This document shows positions 43,823 to 51,360 of a stretch of 64,000 bases of DNA, one piece after another. Position numbers and translations under genes: made by a program. Below the pieces are notes generated by a model. That model did not search any database and was not told the DNA's origin. It saw only the letters and a program-made list of their open reading frames with translations. The DNA is from JAHEJB01 sp041748175. Its GTDB lineage: Bacteria; Bacteroidota; Rhodothermia; Rhodothermales; Rubricoccaceae. The stretch lies in NCBI GenBank assembly GCA_041748175.1, contig JBGTDU010000018.1:37896-101895 (forward strand). Direction: 5' to 3'. The first letter of the stretch is position 1; each line of letters starts with the position of its first letter.

Positions 43823-44134
43823 CTAACCCAGATTCCAGTTGACCCCACGTCCGATTTCCGGATCGGGGTAACTCCATCTCACCGCGCCCTGATCGCAGGC
43901 ATACATACACGTGCCACACTCGATACAATCCTCGAACTGGAAGTGGACCTGATTGGCTTCGTCGAGCGTGAAGCAGTTTGCCGGGCACACGTAGGTCGTG
44001 CACTTATGCGGGCACGTCGAGTTGCAAATCTCTGTCTCGACGAGAATATGCGCCTTCGCCTCCGCGCGGCCCTGATTACGGTAGGCCACTTTGCCGAGGC
44101 GCTCGGCGATAGAGAGAGTATTCACTTCGTTCAT
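43823..44134 (-). CDS. fixX: FixX-type ferredoxin-like protein
   Basis: This 103-residue protein is the small Fe-S partner of the FixABCX complex. Cys residues occur in EICNSTCPHKCTTYVCPANC and in FEDCIECGTCMYAC, which fits the FixX/ETF-QO ferredoxin domain, and the ending DPEIGRGVNWNLG is typical. It is encoded last in the cluster, after fixC. In ETF:quinone oxidoreductase the equivalent domain is fused to the flavoprotein; here the two are separate genes. Electrons pass from the FixC flavin to quinone through it. Confidence 0.92.
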   Translation of the reverse strand: MNEVNTLSIAERLGKVAYRNQGRAEAKAHILVETEICNSTCPHKCTTYVCPANCFTLDEANQVHFQFEDCIECGTCMYACDQGAVRWSYPDPEIGRGVNWNLG

Positions 44135-44150
44135 ACTGTATTGCGTGATC

Positions 44151-44199
44151 CGTATTGCGTATTGATTCGAGCCCGAACCCCTACGTAATACGCAATACG
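44151..44199. repeat. Inverted repeat of the CGTATTGCGTATT family
   Basis: CGTATTGCGTATT (44151-44163) pairs perfectly with AATACGCAATACG (44187-44199) over a 23-base loop, between fixC and fixX. It resembles the inverted repeat at 2468-2516. Because it sits inside an operon, it may stabilise or attenuate the message. Confidence 0.62.
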
Positions 44200-44209
44200 C
44201 GCTATCAAA

Positions 44210-45532
44210 TTACATCGCTCGGCTCGCTCGTCCGCTCAACTTCACTAGGTCCCAGAAACTCATGTGTTGTTTGCGCGCGTCGCTGAGGATTTTGTAAGCC
44301 TTGCGAGTCGGTTTGTTGTCTACGGTGAAGAACTCCCGCCCAAAATCGCACACCATGCGCGGCACTGCCGTGAACATCTCCGGACTGTGGAGCACCTTCA
44401 CGGCTTGCTGGAAGCCCCGAAGATCCTGCATCACGTAACTGTTTTCGAGCGCGGTACGGTAGTTCTTGAGCATCGCCGAACTGAAGTCGCCTGCCTTCTT
44501 CGCTTCGATGGCGGCTTCTGCCGCGAGGATGCCCGATCGCATCGCATAATCCATCCCCTGAATGGCACGCCCCGCGTTGAGCACAAGGTTGGCAGCTTCT
44601 CCGGTCACCATCAAGCCGTCGGCAAAAATCTCCTTCGGCATGATGGACATATCGCCGGTTGAGACCACCTTTGCGTTGTACTCCAACACTTCGCCGCCGC
44701 GGAGTTGGTCGGCGATGGCAGGGTGCTGCTTGAACTGATTCAGGAGATCGTACGGTTTGAGGCCCTTAGCTCGCAGGTCGACCATGCCAAGGACGAGGCC
44801 GACGGAGAGCGTATCGCGGTTTGTGTAGAGGAAGCCGCCACCCTCAACCCCGCCGGACGCGTAGCCAACGAACTCGTTCGTCAACCCGCTATTCCCCGAA
44901 AGCTGGAATCGATCCTCCAGCACGTTCTGATCGAACTGGATGACTTCTTTGACGCCCACAGCGAGGCCGTCGGCCGGGACGTAGTCGGTCTGCAAGCCGA
45001 CCTGCCGTGTGAGCAGGTTGTTGACGCCTTCGGCGAGGATGACGCAATCGGCGTGGAAGGTCTCCTCCCCTGCCCGGATGCCCACCGCCTTGCCACCTTC
45101 CATCAGCACTTCTTCGACGAGGATATCAGTGGCGATAAAGGACTCGTCAGCGTGGGTGCTCTGTTCGATGGCTTCCTGCACTTTGCCCGCCAGCCAGGCG
45201 TCGAATCTGGAGCGCAGAACCATGAGGCCGGTGTGGGGCGTCCGGTTGAAGTGATCGGACTTGAAATCAAGAGTGAACGCGGCGCCATCGTCCATAAACG
45301 TGAGGCGGCGGTGGTTGACGAACCTCTCGAAGGCGCCGTCTTCTTCCCAGTAATTGGGGACGAGCCGGTTCAGATCGGTACCCCAGAGCACGCCACCCGA
45401 TACGTTTTTGGCGCCGCTCCACGCCCCGCGTTCGATGAGGAGGAACTTGGCGTCTGCACGCGCCAACGTCATCGCGGCCGATAGCCCGGCGACGCCTCCC
45501 CCTACGATGATGCAGTCGAATTTGTCGTCCAT
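44210..45532 (-). CDS. fixC: FixC, ETF:quinone oxidoreductase-type flavoprotein
   Basis: The 440-residue flavoprotein starts with an FAD-binding dinucleotide fold, DCIIVGGGVAGLSAAMTLAR (residues 5-24). It continues with NNLLTRQVGLQTDYVPADGL and the membrane-contact region VTGEAANLVLNAGRAIQGMD. It matches FixC/ETF-QO. By family, it takes electrons from FixAB and delivers them to menaquinone, with FixX as Fe-S partner. It is followed by fixX across 75 bases, and fixB lies 132 bases upstream of its start. Confidence 0.93.
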   Translation of the reverse strand: MDDKFDCIIVGGGVAGLSAAMTLARADAKFLLIERGAWSGAKNVSGGVLWGTDLNRLVPNYWEEDGAFERFVNHRRLTFMDDGAAFTLDFKSDHFNRTPHTGLMVLRSRFDAWLAGKVQEAIEQSTHADESFIATDILVEEVLMEGGKAVGIRAGEETFHADCVILAEGVNNLLTRQVGLQTDYVPADGLAVGVKEVIQFDQNVLEDRFQLSGNSGLTNEFVGYASGGVEGGGFLYTNRDTLSVGLVLGMVDLRAKGLKPYDLLNQFKQHPAIADQLRGGEVLEYNAKVVSTGDMSIMPKEIFADGLMVTGEAANLVLNAGRAIQGMDYAMRSGILAAEAAIEAKKAGDFSSAMLKNYRTALENSYVMQDLRGFQQAVKVLHSPEMFTAVPRMVCDFGREFFTVDNKPTRKAYKILSDARKQHMSFWDLVKLSGRASRAM

Positions 45533-45551
45533 CAGAAGCTAAAACCCTCTA

Positions 45552-45649
45552 AATGTCATCCCGACGACCGAAGGGAGGAGGGATCTCCACGGCCCATACC
45601 CGAGATGCCGTTGGGAGATCCTTCGTCGCACGCTCCTCTGGATGACATT
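45552..45649. repeat. MITE-like inverted repeat, GTCATCC-ended
   Basis: The element starts AATGTCATCC and ends GGATGACATT, a perfect 10-base terminal inverted repeat. Inside, GGATCTCC and GGAGATCC form further pairing, and a central palindrome surrounds CCCATACCCGAG. It lies between fixB and fixC, is non-coding, and shares its outer GTCATCC end with the elements at 38685-38927. Confidence 0.68.
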
Positions 45650-45664
45650 GGTGAGAGATCGACA

Positions 45665-46648
45665 TCAAGCCACCACCACCGCCTTCTTCTTGATCTCCTC
45701 GATCAGAATCGGCAGCACTTTGTAGAGATCGCCCACGATGCCGTAGGTGGCTACGTCGAAGATCGGAGCGTCCGGATTGGTGTTGATGGCGACGATGGTG
45801 CGGCTGTTCGACATGCCAGCAACGTGCTGGATGGCCCCCGAAATCCCCACGCCAATGTAGAGATCGGGTGAGACGACCTTGCCCGTCTGGCCGATTTGCG
45901 CCGTGGCTGCAAACATGCCCGACTCGACCACCGCACGCGAGGAACCAATGGCCGCTCCGAGGACGCTCGCCAGTTCCTCGACGAGCTGCTTGCCGACTTC
46001 GTCCTTTACGCCCCGGCCTGCCGCAACCACCACCTGGGCATCCACCAGATCGACCGCTCCTGCCGTCGAGCCGACGATCTCGCGGAGCGTCTGACGAAGC
46101 GTGCTTTCATCCATCGAGAAAGCAACCTCTTCGACCGTAGTCTCGGTCGGAGCTTCGCTGGCTTCATAGGATCCCGACCGAACCGATACCAACACGAGGT
46201 CGCCTTCGGCGCGTGTGCGCGCCATAAACTTGGCCGCCATCACAGGGCGCAACGCTTCGACGCCTCCATCCTTTACTACAAAAGAGGCAACGTCCGGCAA
46301 CACGGCAGCGCCCGTACGAACGGCGAGCGCACCTAGCACATCCTTTACCCCTTCCGACGATGGAAAGACGAGCAGCGAGGGACGGGCTTGCGCAATTGCA
46401 GCTTCCAAACCAGCCACTACGGGCGTGTTTAAGTGTCGCGAAAACGCGGGATGGTTGACGGCGAAGACTTTCTGTGCACCATATCGTGCTAATTCGTTCG
46501 CAACGCCCGAGGCACCTGGAGCGAGAACCACAGCCGCACATACGCCACTGCCAGCTTGTGCAAGCTGCCGGGCATGGCTCAACACTTCCAGTGAGGCACG
46601 GCTCGGGCTTCCATTCTGGATTGCAACGTAGGTGAGAATCGTAGACAT
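45665..46648 (-). CDS. fixB: FixB, electron-transfer flavoprotein alpha subunit
   Basis: The 327-residue protein is the ETF alpha/FixB subunit. FAD-binding hallmarks are VSPDLYIGVGISGAIQHVAG and SRTIVAINTNPDAPIFDVAT, followed by YGIVGDLYKVLPIL. The N-terminal half is the Rossmann-like ETF domain. It forms a heterodimer with FixA. It follows fixA by 45 bases. Whether this ETF bifurcates electrons or only relays them from acyl-CoA dehydrogenases is not settled by sequence reading. Confidence 0.93.
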   Translation of the reverse strand: MSTILTYVAIQNGSPSRASLEVLSHARQLAQAGSGVCAAVVLAPGASGVANELARYGAQKVFAVNHPAFSRHLNTPVVAGLEAAIAQARPSLLVFPSSEGVKDVLGALAVRTGAAVLPDVASFVVKDGGVEALRPVMAAKFMARTRAEGDLVLVSVRSGSYEASEAPTETTVEEVAFSMDESTLRQTLREIVGSTAGAVDLVDAQVVVAAGRGVKDEVGKQLVEELASVLGAAIGSSRAVVESGMFAATAQIGQTGKVVSPDLYIGVGISGAIQHVAGMSNSRTIVAINTNPDAPIFDVATYGIVGDLYKVLPILIEEIKKKAVVVA

Positions 46649-46673
46649 CTATCAGTGAATGGGAAAACTTGGT

Positions 46674-46693
46674 GGGCGAAATGTAATTCGCCC
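46674..46693. repeat. Hairpin repeat immediately after fixA
   Basis: GGGCGAA-atgtaa-TTCGCCC is a perfect 7-base stem adjoining the fixA stop codon at 46694-46696. It resembles a widely dispersed GGGCGAATTACATTCGCCC-type repeat. It could slow 3' decay of the fixA message. No T-tract is present. Confidence 0.55.
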
Positions 46694-47434
46694 CTACGAC
46701 AATTCCAGAAGACCAACAAGTTCGGCAACCTGCTCCGCTGGCTCGCCCTCAATGAAACGACCGGGCGCTCGGCTCGGCAGAGGTTCATAGCTGAGAACAC
46801 GAATCGTCGAGCGTGGAATTTCGGCAAGTGGCGTCGAATCGACGGGCTTTTTCTTCGCGCCCATCACGCCTTTCAGGTTGGGGATTCGGGGGTTGTTCAT
46901 ATCGTTCGAGCACGTGACGAGGCACGGCGTCGGCAGCGCGATAATCTCTTGGCCCGTGTCGCCTTGGCGCGTTACCACGAGTTGATCGCCCTCAATGGCA
47001 AGTCCGACGGCGTTGGTGGCGTACGGGAGTCCGAGGCGCTCGGCCAGCATCCCGCCGACCAGGCCCGCGTCGGTGTCCTGAGCCTGTTTTCCGGTGAGGA
47101 TGACGTCGTAGGTATGTCCTTCAAAATTACGGGAAAGGATGTGCGAAACGGCGCCCGAATCGAGCTCGGTTCCTTCCGGGATGACGAGATGCGTTCCGCG
47201 ACCTGCACCCATCGCAAGGGCCTTGCGGATGGTCTCCGTCGCCTTTTCGGGGCCAATCAGGACGACATCGACTTCACCGTCCGTGCCGTCCGTGAGAATG
47301 AGTGCTTCCTCGACCGCTGAGGCGTCGTACGCATTCAAAACCACTCGGCCCGCATCCATAGACAGCGCGCCATCGCGGATCTGGATCGGCGCGGTTACGT
47401 CCGGGACTTGCTTGATGCAGACGCAGAATTTCAT
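46694..47434 (-). CDS. fixA: FixA, electron-transfer flavoprotein beta subunit
   Basis: The 246-residue protein from ATG 47432-47434 begins MKFCVCIKQVPDVTAPIQI, the ETF beta/FixA N-terminus. An upstream frame that extends through the tRNA gene is rejected. Conserved parts are LNAYDASAVEEALILTD, VILTGKQAQDTDAGLVGGML and PCLVTCSNDMNNPRIPNLKG. It pairs with FixB to bind FAD, and in bifurcating members also accepts NADH electrons. It heads fixA-fixB-fixC-fixX, with a tRNA-Ser gene 61 bases upstream. Confidence 0.93.
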   Translation of the reverse strand: MKFCVCIKQVPDVTAPIQIRDGALSMDAGRVVLNAYDASAVEEALILTDGTDGEVDVVLIGPEKATETIRKALAMGAGRGTHLVIPEGTELDSGAVSHILSRNFEGHTYDVILTGKQAQDTDAGLVGGMLAERLGLPYATNAVGLAIEGDQLVVTRQGDTGQEIIALPTPCLVTCSNDMNNPRIPNLKGVMGAKKKPVDSTPLAEIPRSTIRVLSYEPLPSRAPGRFIEGEPAEQVAELVGLLELS

Positions 47435-47495
47435 CGGCTGGACACGCTGTTTTCGGATCGGATAGGTGCGGCACTTCGCGCTGCTTGCTTCGCTG

Positions 47496-47582
<87 letters not shown>

Positions 47583-47711
47583 GGGCGGGCGAAAACTTAC
47601 GGTGCGATCGTGGCCCCTTGTGTGAGGAGACAGGAAAATGAGAGGTAGGTGGTAGCCTGTGGTCAGTCCATTGAAACATCTCTGAAAACAAACTCCCGAA
47701 ATCCGAACGGC

Positions 47712-47732
47712 GGACGGCTCGGCGAGCCGTCC
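47712..47732. repeat. Perfect hairpin GGACGGCTC/GAGCCGTCC
   Basis: A 9-base perfect stem with a 3-base loop, followed by CTACC. It lies between pcrB and the tRNA gene, 32 bases after the pcrB stop codon on the minus strand. A degenerate form occurs at 1958-1983. It is probably a dispersed repeat and could also serve as a terminator for pcrB. Confidence 0.55.
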
Positions 47733-47763
47733 CTACCTCCGAAATCCCGATTCGAATCTCTAT

Positions 47764-48576
47764 TCAGCGTTTGATCATCGGGTGCACCACGTCGGTATGC
47801 GCGGCCTCAGCCAACTCGGCAACGTAGGATCCGTCCTCGGCCCGGTTCTCAATGGCATGGCCTACGACAATGAAGCTCGCTCCCGCCTCAACCCTAGTTG
47901 CCACACCTTCCGGCGTTCGAATGCCCCCGCCGACGACCAATGGGATTTCAACCGTCTGCGTTATGGCACTAATCATCTCCTGCGAAACGGGATGTTCGGC
48001 CCCCGAACCACCATCGGTGAAAATGAGTTTCATTCCGAGCATTTCTGCCGCGAGTGCAGTAGTGGCAGCGATTTCAGGTTTGTGCCGAGGGATTGGCGCC
48101 GAGCCACTCATGTACTGTGCCGTCGTCATTCGGCCGCTCTCGATTAAAAGGTAGGCTGTCGGTATGGGCTCCATTCCGAATCGCTTAATCAAGGGCGCTG
48201 CATGGACGTGCTGGCCGATGAGGAGCTCCGGATTTCGTCCGCTCATGACGGAAAGGAACAACACGGCGTCGTACGCGGATGCCAGCTGGCTCACCGACCC
48301 GGGAAACCCGATAATGGGTCGGTCGGTGGTCAGTTTCATCCGCCCCACGTAGTGGTCCAGCTCGCCGGAGTGCATCAGGCTGCCTCCGATAAAGAACGCG
48401 TCCACGCCAGCCTCTGTGCAGCGCTCGGCGAAGGCGGGGGCATCGCGCTCGTCAAGCTTGTCCGGGTCGACAAGAACGATGAACCCTGCACCCTTTTCCA
48501 GCCTGGTGGCCAGTAAATAGTCGTAAATCGAATGGTTATTTGTAACGGCTGTCACGTGCGATCCGGTAAGGGCCAA
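47764..48576 (-). CDS. pcrB: Geranylgeranylglyceryl phosphate synthase family protein (PcrB/GGGPS)
   Basis: This 270-residue TIM-barrel prenyltransferase joins a polyprenyl diphosphate to sn-glycerol-1-phosphate. Motifs are FIVLVDPDKLDERDAPAFAE, AFFIGGSLMHSG, PTAYLLIESGR, LIFTDGGSGAEHPVSQEMIS and LVVGGGIRTPEG with the phosphate-binding ASFIVVGHAIE. The length fits group II GGGPS, which is found in Bacteroidota as well as archaea. The start is uncertain: TTG 48574-48576 gives the longest form, while a GTG 21 bases later brings the protein closer to the usual family N-terminus. No glycerol-1-phosphate dehydrogenase gene is adjacent. Confidence 0.87.
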   Translation of the reverse strand: MALTGSHVTAVTNNHSIYDYLLATRLEKGAGFIVLVDPDKLDERDAPAFAERCTEAGVDAFFIGGSLMHSGELDHYVGRMKLTTDRPIIGFPGSVSQLASAYDAVLFLSVMSGRNPELLIGQHVHAAPLIKRFGMEPIPTAYLLIESGRMTTAQYMSGSAPIPRHKPEIAATTALAAEMLGMKLIFTDGGSGAEHPVSQEMISAITQTVEIPLVVGGGIRTPEGVATRVEAGASFIVVGHAIENRAEDGSYVAELAEAAHTDVVHPMIKR

Positions 48577-48707
48577 ATGATGGCGGCAATGTAGCCGACC
48601 GCCTCTGCTGTTTCAACCGCACTGGTTGCATCGCGCTTTCGGGCGAAGGGCGGTTTCCACTCCACATTTACGGTTTGGCCACGGCCACATGGTGGAACTT
48701 CCGCCGA

Positions 48708-49592
48708 ATGAATCCTCAACCCACGCTGTCGCCAAAACTGGCCTATGCGGCCCTCGCAACAGCGGGCGCATTGTGGGGCACGTCGTTCATGTTTGGGAAG
48801 ATCGCGCTGCAGGACATGGGGCCAGCGTACCTGGTTTTGTACCGATTCATTTTAGCGTCCGTTGTTCTGATTCCGTTCGTTCCTCGCGATCGCCCACGTA
48901 TCTCCCGGCGCGATGTCGGTTTGCTTGTGCTCGGCGCGTTTTTGATGGGACCGATCATGTTCCTGCTTCAGTTTGAGGGTCTCGACAGAACGACGGCTTC
49001 GAGCGCGGCTCTGATCGTTGGGACGATTCCGCCGATGATGGCAATCGGTGGCTTCCTGGTAGATGGCGAGCGCCCGATGCGGCTGGCATGGATCGCCATA
49101 GGTCTTTCCGCTATCGGCGTTGGTTTGCTTGTCGGTGGGCCGGGTACTGGCCGAACGGTCGTCGGAGACGGACTCGTGTTTATCTCTATGGTCGCGTCGG
49201 TTGCATGGACCCTTCTCACCCGCCGTTTAGCGCACCGCATTGGCGTACTGACAACGACAGCTTTTCTATTCGGCACAGGGACCCTTTTCCTGCTGCCATT
49301 CGCCGTCGCGCTGGAAGGCGCTCCGCCTTTCCTGCTTTCCGCCGACGGATACATAGCGATCGTGGCTCTCGGCGTCATCTGTACCGCCGTCACGTTCTGG
49401 TTGTGGAATTGGGGATTTCAACGCACGGAAGCCGCGCGAGCGGGCGTGTTCGTGAATCTCGAACCGCTCGTTGGCTCCGTCCTCGGCGTCACGCTTTTGG
49501 GGGAACACCTTGGCCCGTTTGCGCTGATGGGCGGGACTCTGGTTGTCGGCGCGGCACTGATGATTTCGTTTGGCAGGTCGAACGCCGGATAG
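48708..49592 (+). CDS. EamA/DMT-superfamily transporter
   Basis: The 294-residue inner-membrane protein has about ten membrane helices in two EamA repeats. The first repeat starts LAYAALATAGALWGTSFMFG. The second begins GDGLVFISMVASVAWTLLTR. A conserved LEPLVGSVLGVTLLGEHLGP marks the end of the second repeat. ATG 48708 is preferred over a start 33 bases upstream. These drug/metabolite transporters export or import small metabolites; the cargo cannot be predicted. It is divergent from pcrB. Confidence 0.88.
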   Translation: MNPQPTLSPKLAYAALATAGALWGTSFMFGKIALQDMGPAYLVLYRFILASVVLIPFVPRDRPRISRRDVGLLVLGAFLMGPIMFLLQFEGLDRTTASSAALIVGTIPPMMAIGGFLVDGERPMRLAWIAIGLSAIGVGLLVGGPGTGRTVVGDGLVFISMVASVAWTLLTRRLAHRIGVLTTTAFLFGTGTLFLLPFAVALEGAPPFLLSADGYIAIVALGVICTAVTFWLWNWGFQRTEAARAGVFVNLEPLVGSVLGVTLLGEHLGPFALMGGTLVVGAALMISFGRSNAG

Positions 49593-49730
49593 ATCCGAGT
49601 CCCATCTGGCTACCCACTTCGGGGCAGCGATCTGGACCACGCATGTGCAACCGAAGTTGGCTTCAAAAAAGCGGACGTGTCTCCCGTGATTCACAGGAAG
49701 CGGCACGAATTAGTCTGCCCCGATTCCGAC

Positions 49731-50225
49731 CTATTGACCGCTAACAAACAGATCCAACGAATAATCACCGATTGTCGGTTCTCCAACGTACGTGTTGACG
49801 CCAATGGCGTAAAGGCCGGGGTCGAGCGTCTCCAAAATCTGCGAGTCAAAGCCAAGTACACCGCCACCCGTATCGTCGTCTTCAAAAAGAATGGTGCCCT
49901 GGCTATCGAAAAGGTAGAGGTACATATCGAGCTCGTTTGACGCCAAATCTATTTGAACGGCGGTGAACTCACTCAACGTGAAGCCGAAGTAATCGAGCTT
50001 GGAAACGTTGCCGAAGTTGAAGTGGTCGCAGTCCTCCATCGAGAGCGATCCATCTCGTGTTTGGCCGGATGAAATGGAGGCAACGGTAGTACAGCCAACC
50101 GCATTTGCAAGCGCCTCGAGATCGACCTGAGTAATTCCACCAGAGTTATTGGATGGCGTGTTCGAGTCGCAGCCTGCAATGGCGAGCCCGGCGAGAAGCG
50201 TAGCAGCAGGAAAAGAGAGGCGCAT
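49731..50225 (-). CDS. Lipoprotein with pre-peptidase C-terminal (PPC)-like domain
   Basis: The 164-residue product begins MRLSFPAATLLAGLAIAGC, a lipoprotein signal (Cys19), so ATG 50223-50225 is preferred over a longer frame. The domain after a low-complexity linker has DCDHFNFGNVSKLDYFGFTL, LDMYLYLFDSQGTILFEDDD and LDPGLYAIGVNTYVGEPTIG, then DYSLDLFVSG. That matches the PPC beta-sandwich found at peptidase C-termini, here standing alone. It may bind carbohydrate or anchor to the envelope; its role is unknown. Confidence 0.75.
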   Translation of the reverse strand: MRLSFPAATLLAGLAIAGCDSNTPSNNSGGITQVDLEALANAVGCTTVASISSGQTRDGSLSMEDCDHFNFGNVSKLDYFGFTLSEFTAVQIDLASNELDMYLYLFDSQGTILFEDDDTGGGVLGFDSQILETLDPGLYAIGVNTYVGEPTIGDYSLDLFVSGQ

Positions 50226-50408
50226 GATGTCGGAGGTGATCATTGGGAAAACGAAGGGTTGACGGGGAAGCGTTGACGGTAGTGGTCGCATTGTGGAAAC
50301 GCACAGCCACGTCGCCACGATAAGCGATAGGTTTGGAAACCTGATGAACGGCACGGCATCATCACATCCCAAATGCCGCACCGTAGAATTCATCCCGCGG
50401 AATGACTC

Positions 50409-51332
50409 ATGCGCCTTCCCACAATCGCACTTGTGCTGCTCTGTTCAGGCTGCGCCAGCATCCAAAGCTCGCTTTATACCATGGGCGTTGCCTCCGAGCG
50501 GTCACAATCCGGACTTGAACATCGAACAGTTGAGATCAATGGCACGTCGATCCATTATCTGGAACGGCCTGGCCGAAGTCCGGGCGCGGAAACGCTCGTG
50601 CTCATTCACGGATTCGCCGGCAACAAGGACCATTGGATTCGATTTGCCCGTTTCCTGCCGCCATGCTACCGCGTCCTGGCGCTTGACCTACCGGGACACG
50701 GCGATAACGCGCGGGACACAACGGCGATCTATTCGATCTCAAACCTCACGGGTGTTGTCTCCGCATTTGTCAGTGAGCTGGCGCCTGGGCAAGCTCACGT
50801 CGTGGGGAATTCGCTCGGTGGTCGAATAGCCGCCGAACTGGCTCTGTCTGATCCACACCGCGCCCGAACGATTTCGCTACTCGATCCCGCTGGAGTTCCC
50901 TCGCCCGAGCCCAGCGAACTCGACGCCGCGCTCGCACGCGGAGTAAACCTGCTAATCCCCACAACACGCGAGGAATACGAACGTCTGCTTTCCATTTCTT
51001 TCGGAGACGAGGCGCCCAATTTCCCCTGGCCCGTTGCATCCGTTGTAAGCCGACAGTACACCACTCGTGCCGCGTTCTATCGGAGAATGTGGGCCGATCT
51101 TGGTTCCGAGCCAAACGATCTGGAGTTCCGGCTCAGTGAACTCCGAACTCCACTTTTGGTCATTTGGGGGGACGAGGATGGCGTTCTTGATGTATCCGCC
51201 GCACACCGTTGGGAAGAACTCGTGGCAGGAGCGCTGATCGAGGTCATGGCGGGAGTTGGACACGCTCCGATGTTGGAACGCCCCGAAGAGACCGCGGAGC
51301 TTGTCCATGCTTTTATTGAACAGGCACCTTGA
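50409..51332 (+). CDS. Alpha/beta-hydrolase lipoprotein
   Basis: The 307-residue protein starts MRLPTIALVLLCSGC, a lipoprotein signal with lipobox CSGC. The hydrolase fold follows, with LVLIHGFAGNKDHWIRFARF as the oxyanion region, VVGNSLGGRIAAELAL as the nucleophile elbow, LLVIWGDEDGVLD with the likely Asp, and AGVGHAPMLERPEETA with the catalytic His. The fold is common to esterases and lipases. It lies 28 bases before cardiolipin synthase on the same strand and is probably cotranscribed, hinting at an envelope-lipid role. Confidence 0.85.
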   Translation: MRLPTIALVLLCSGCASIQSSLYTMGVASERSQSGLEHRTVEINGTSIHYLERPGRSPGAETLVLIHGFAGNKDHWIRFARFLPPCYRVLALDLPGHGDNARDTTAIYSISNLTGVVSAFVSELAPGQAHVVGNSLGGRIAAELALSDPHRARTISLLDPAGVPSPEPSELDAALARGVNLLIPTTREEYERLLSISFGDEAPNFPWPVASVVSRQYTTRAAFYRRMWADLGSEPNDLEFRLSELRTPLLVIWGDEDGVLDVSAAHRWEELVAGALIEVMAGVGHAPMLERPEETAELVHAFIEQAP

Positions 51333-51360
51333 GAATCAGCGAATCGGCTAGATTCCGTAA

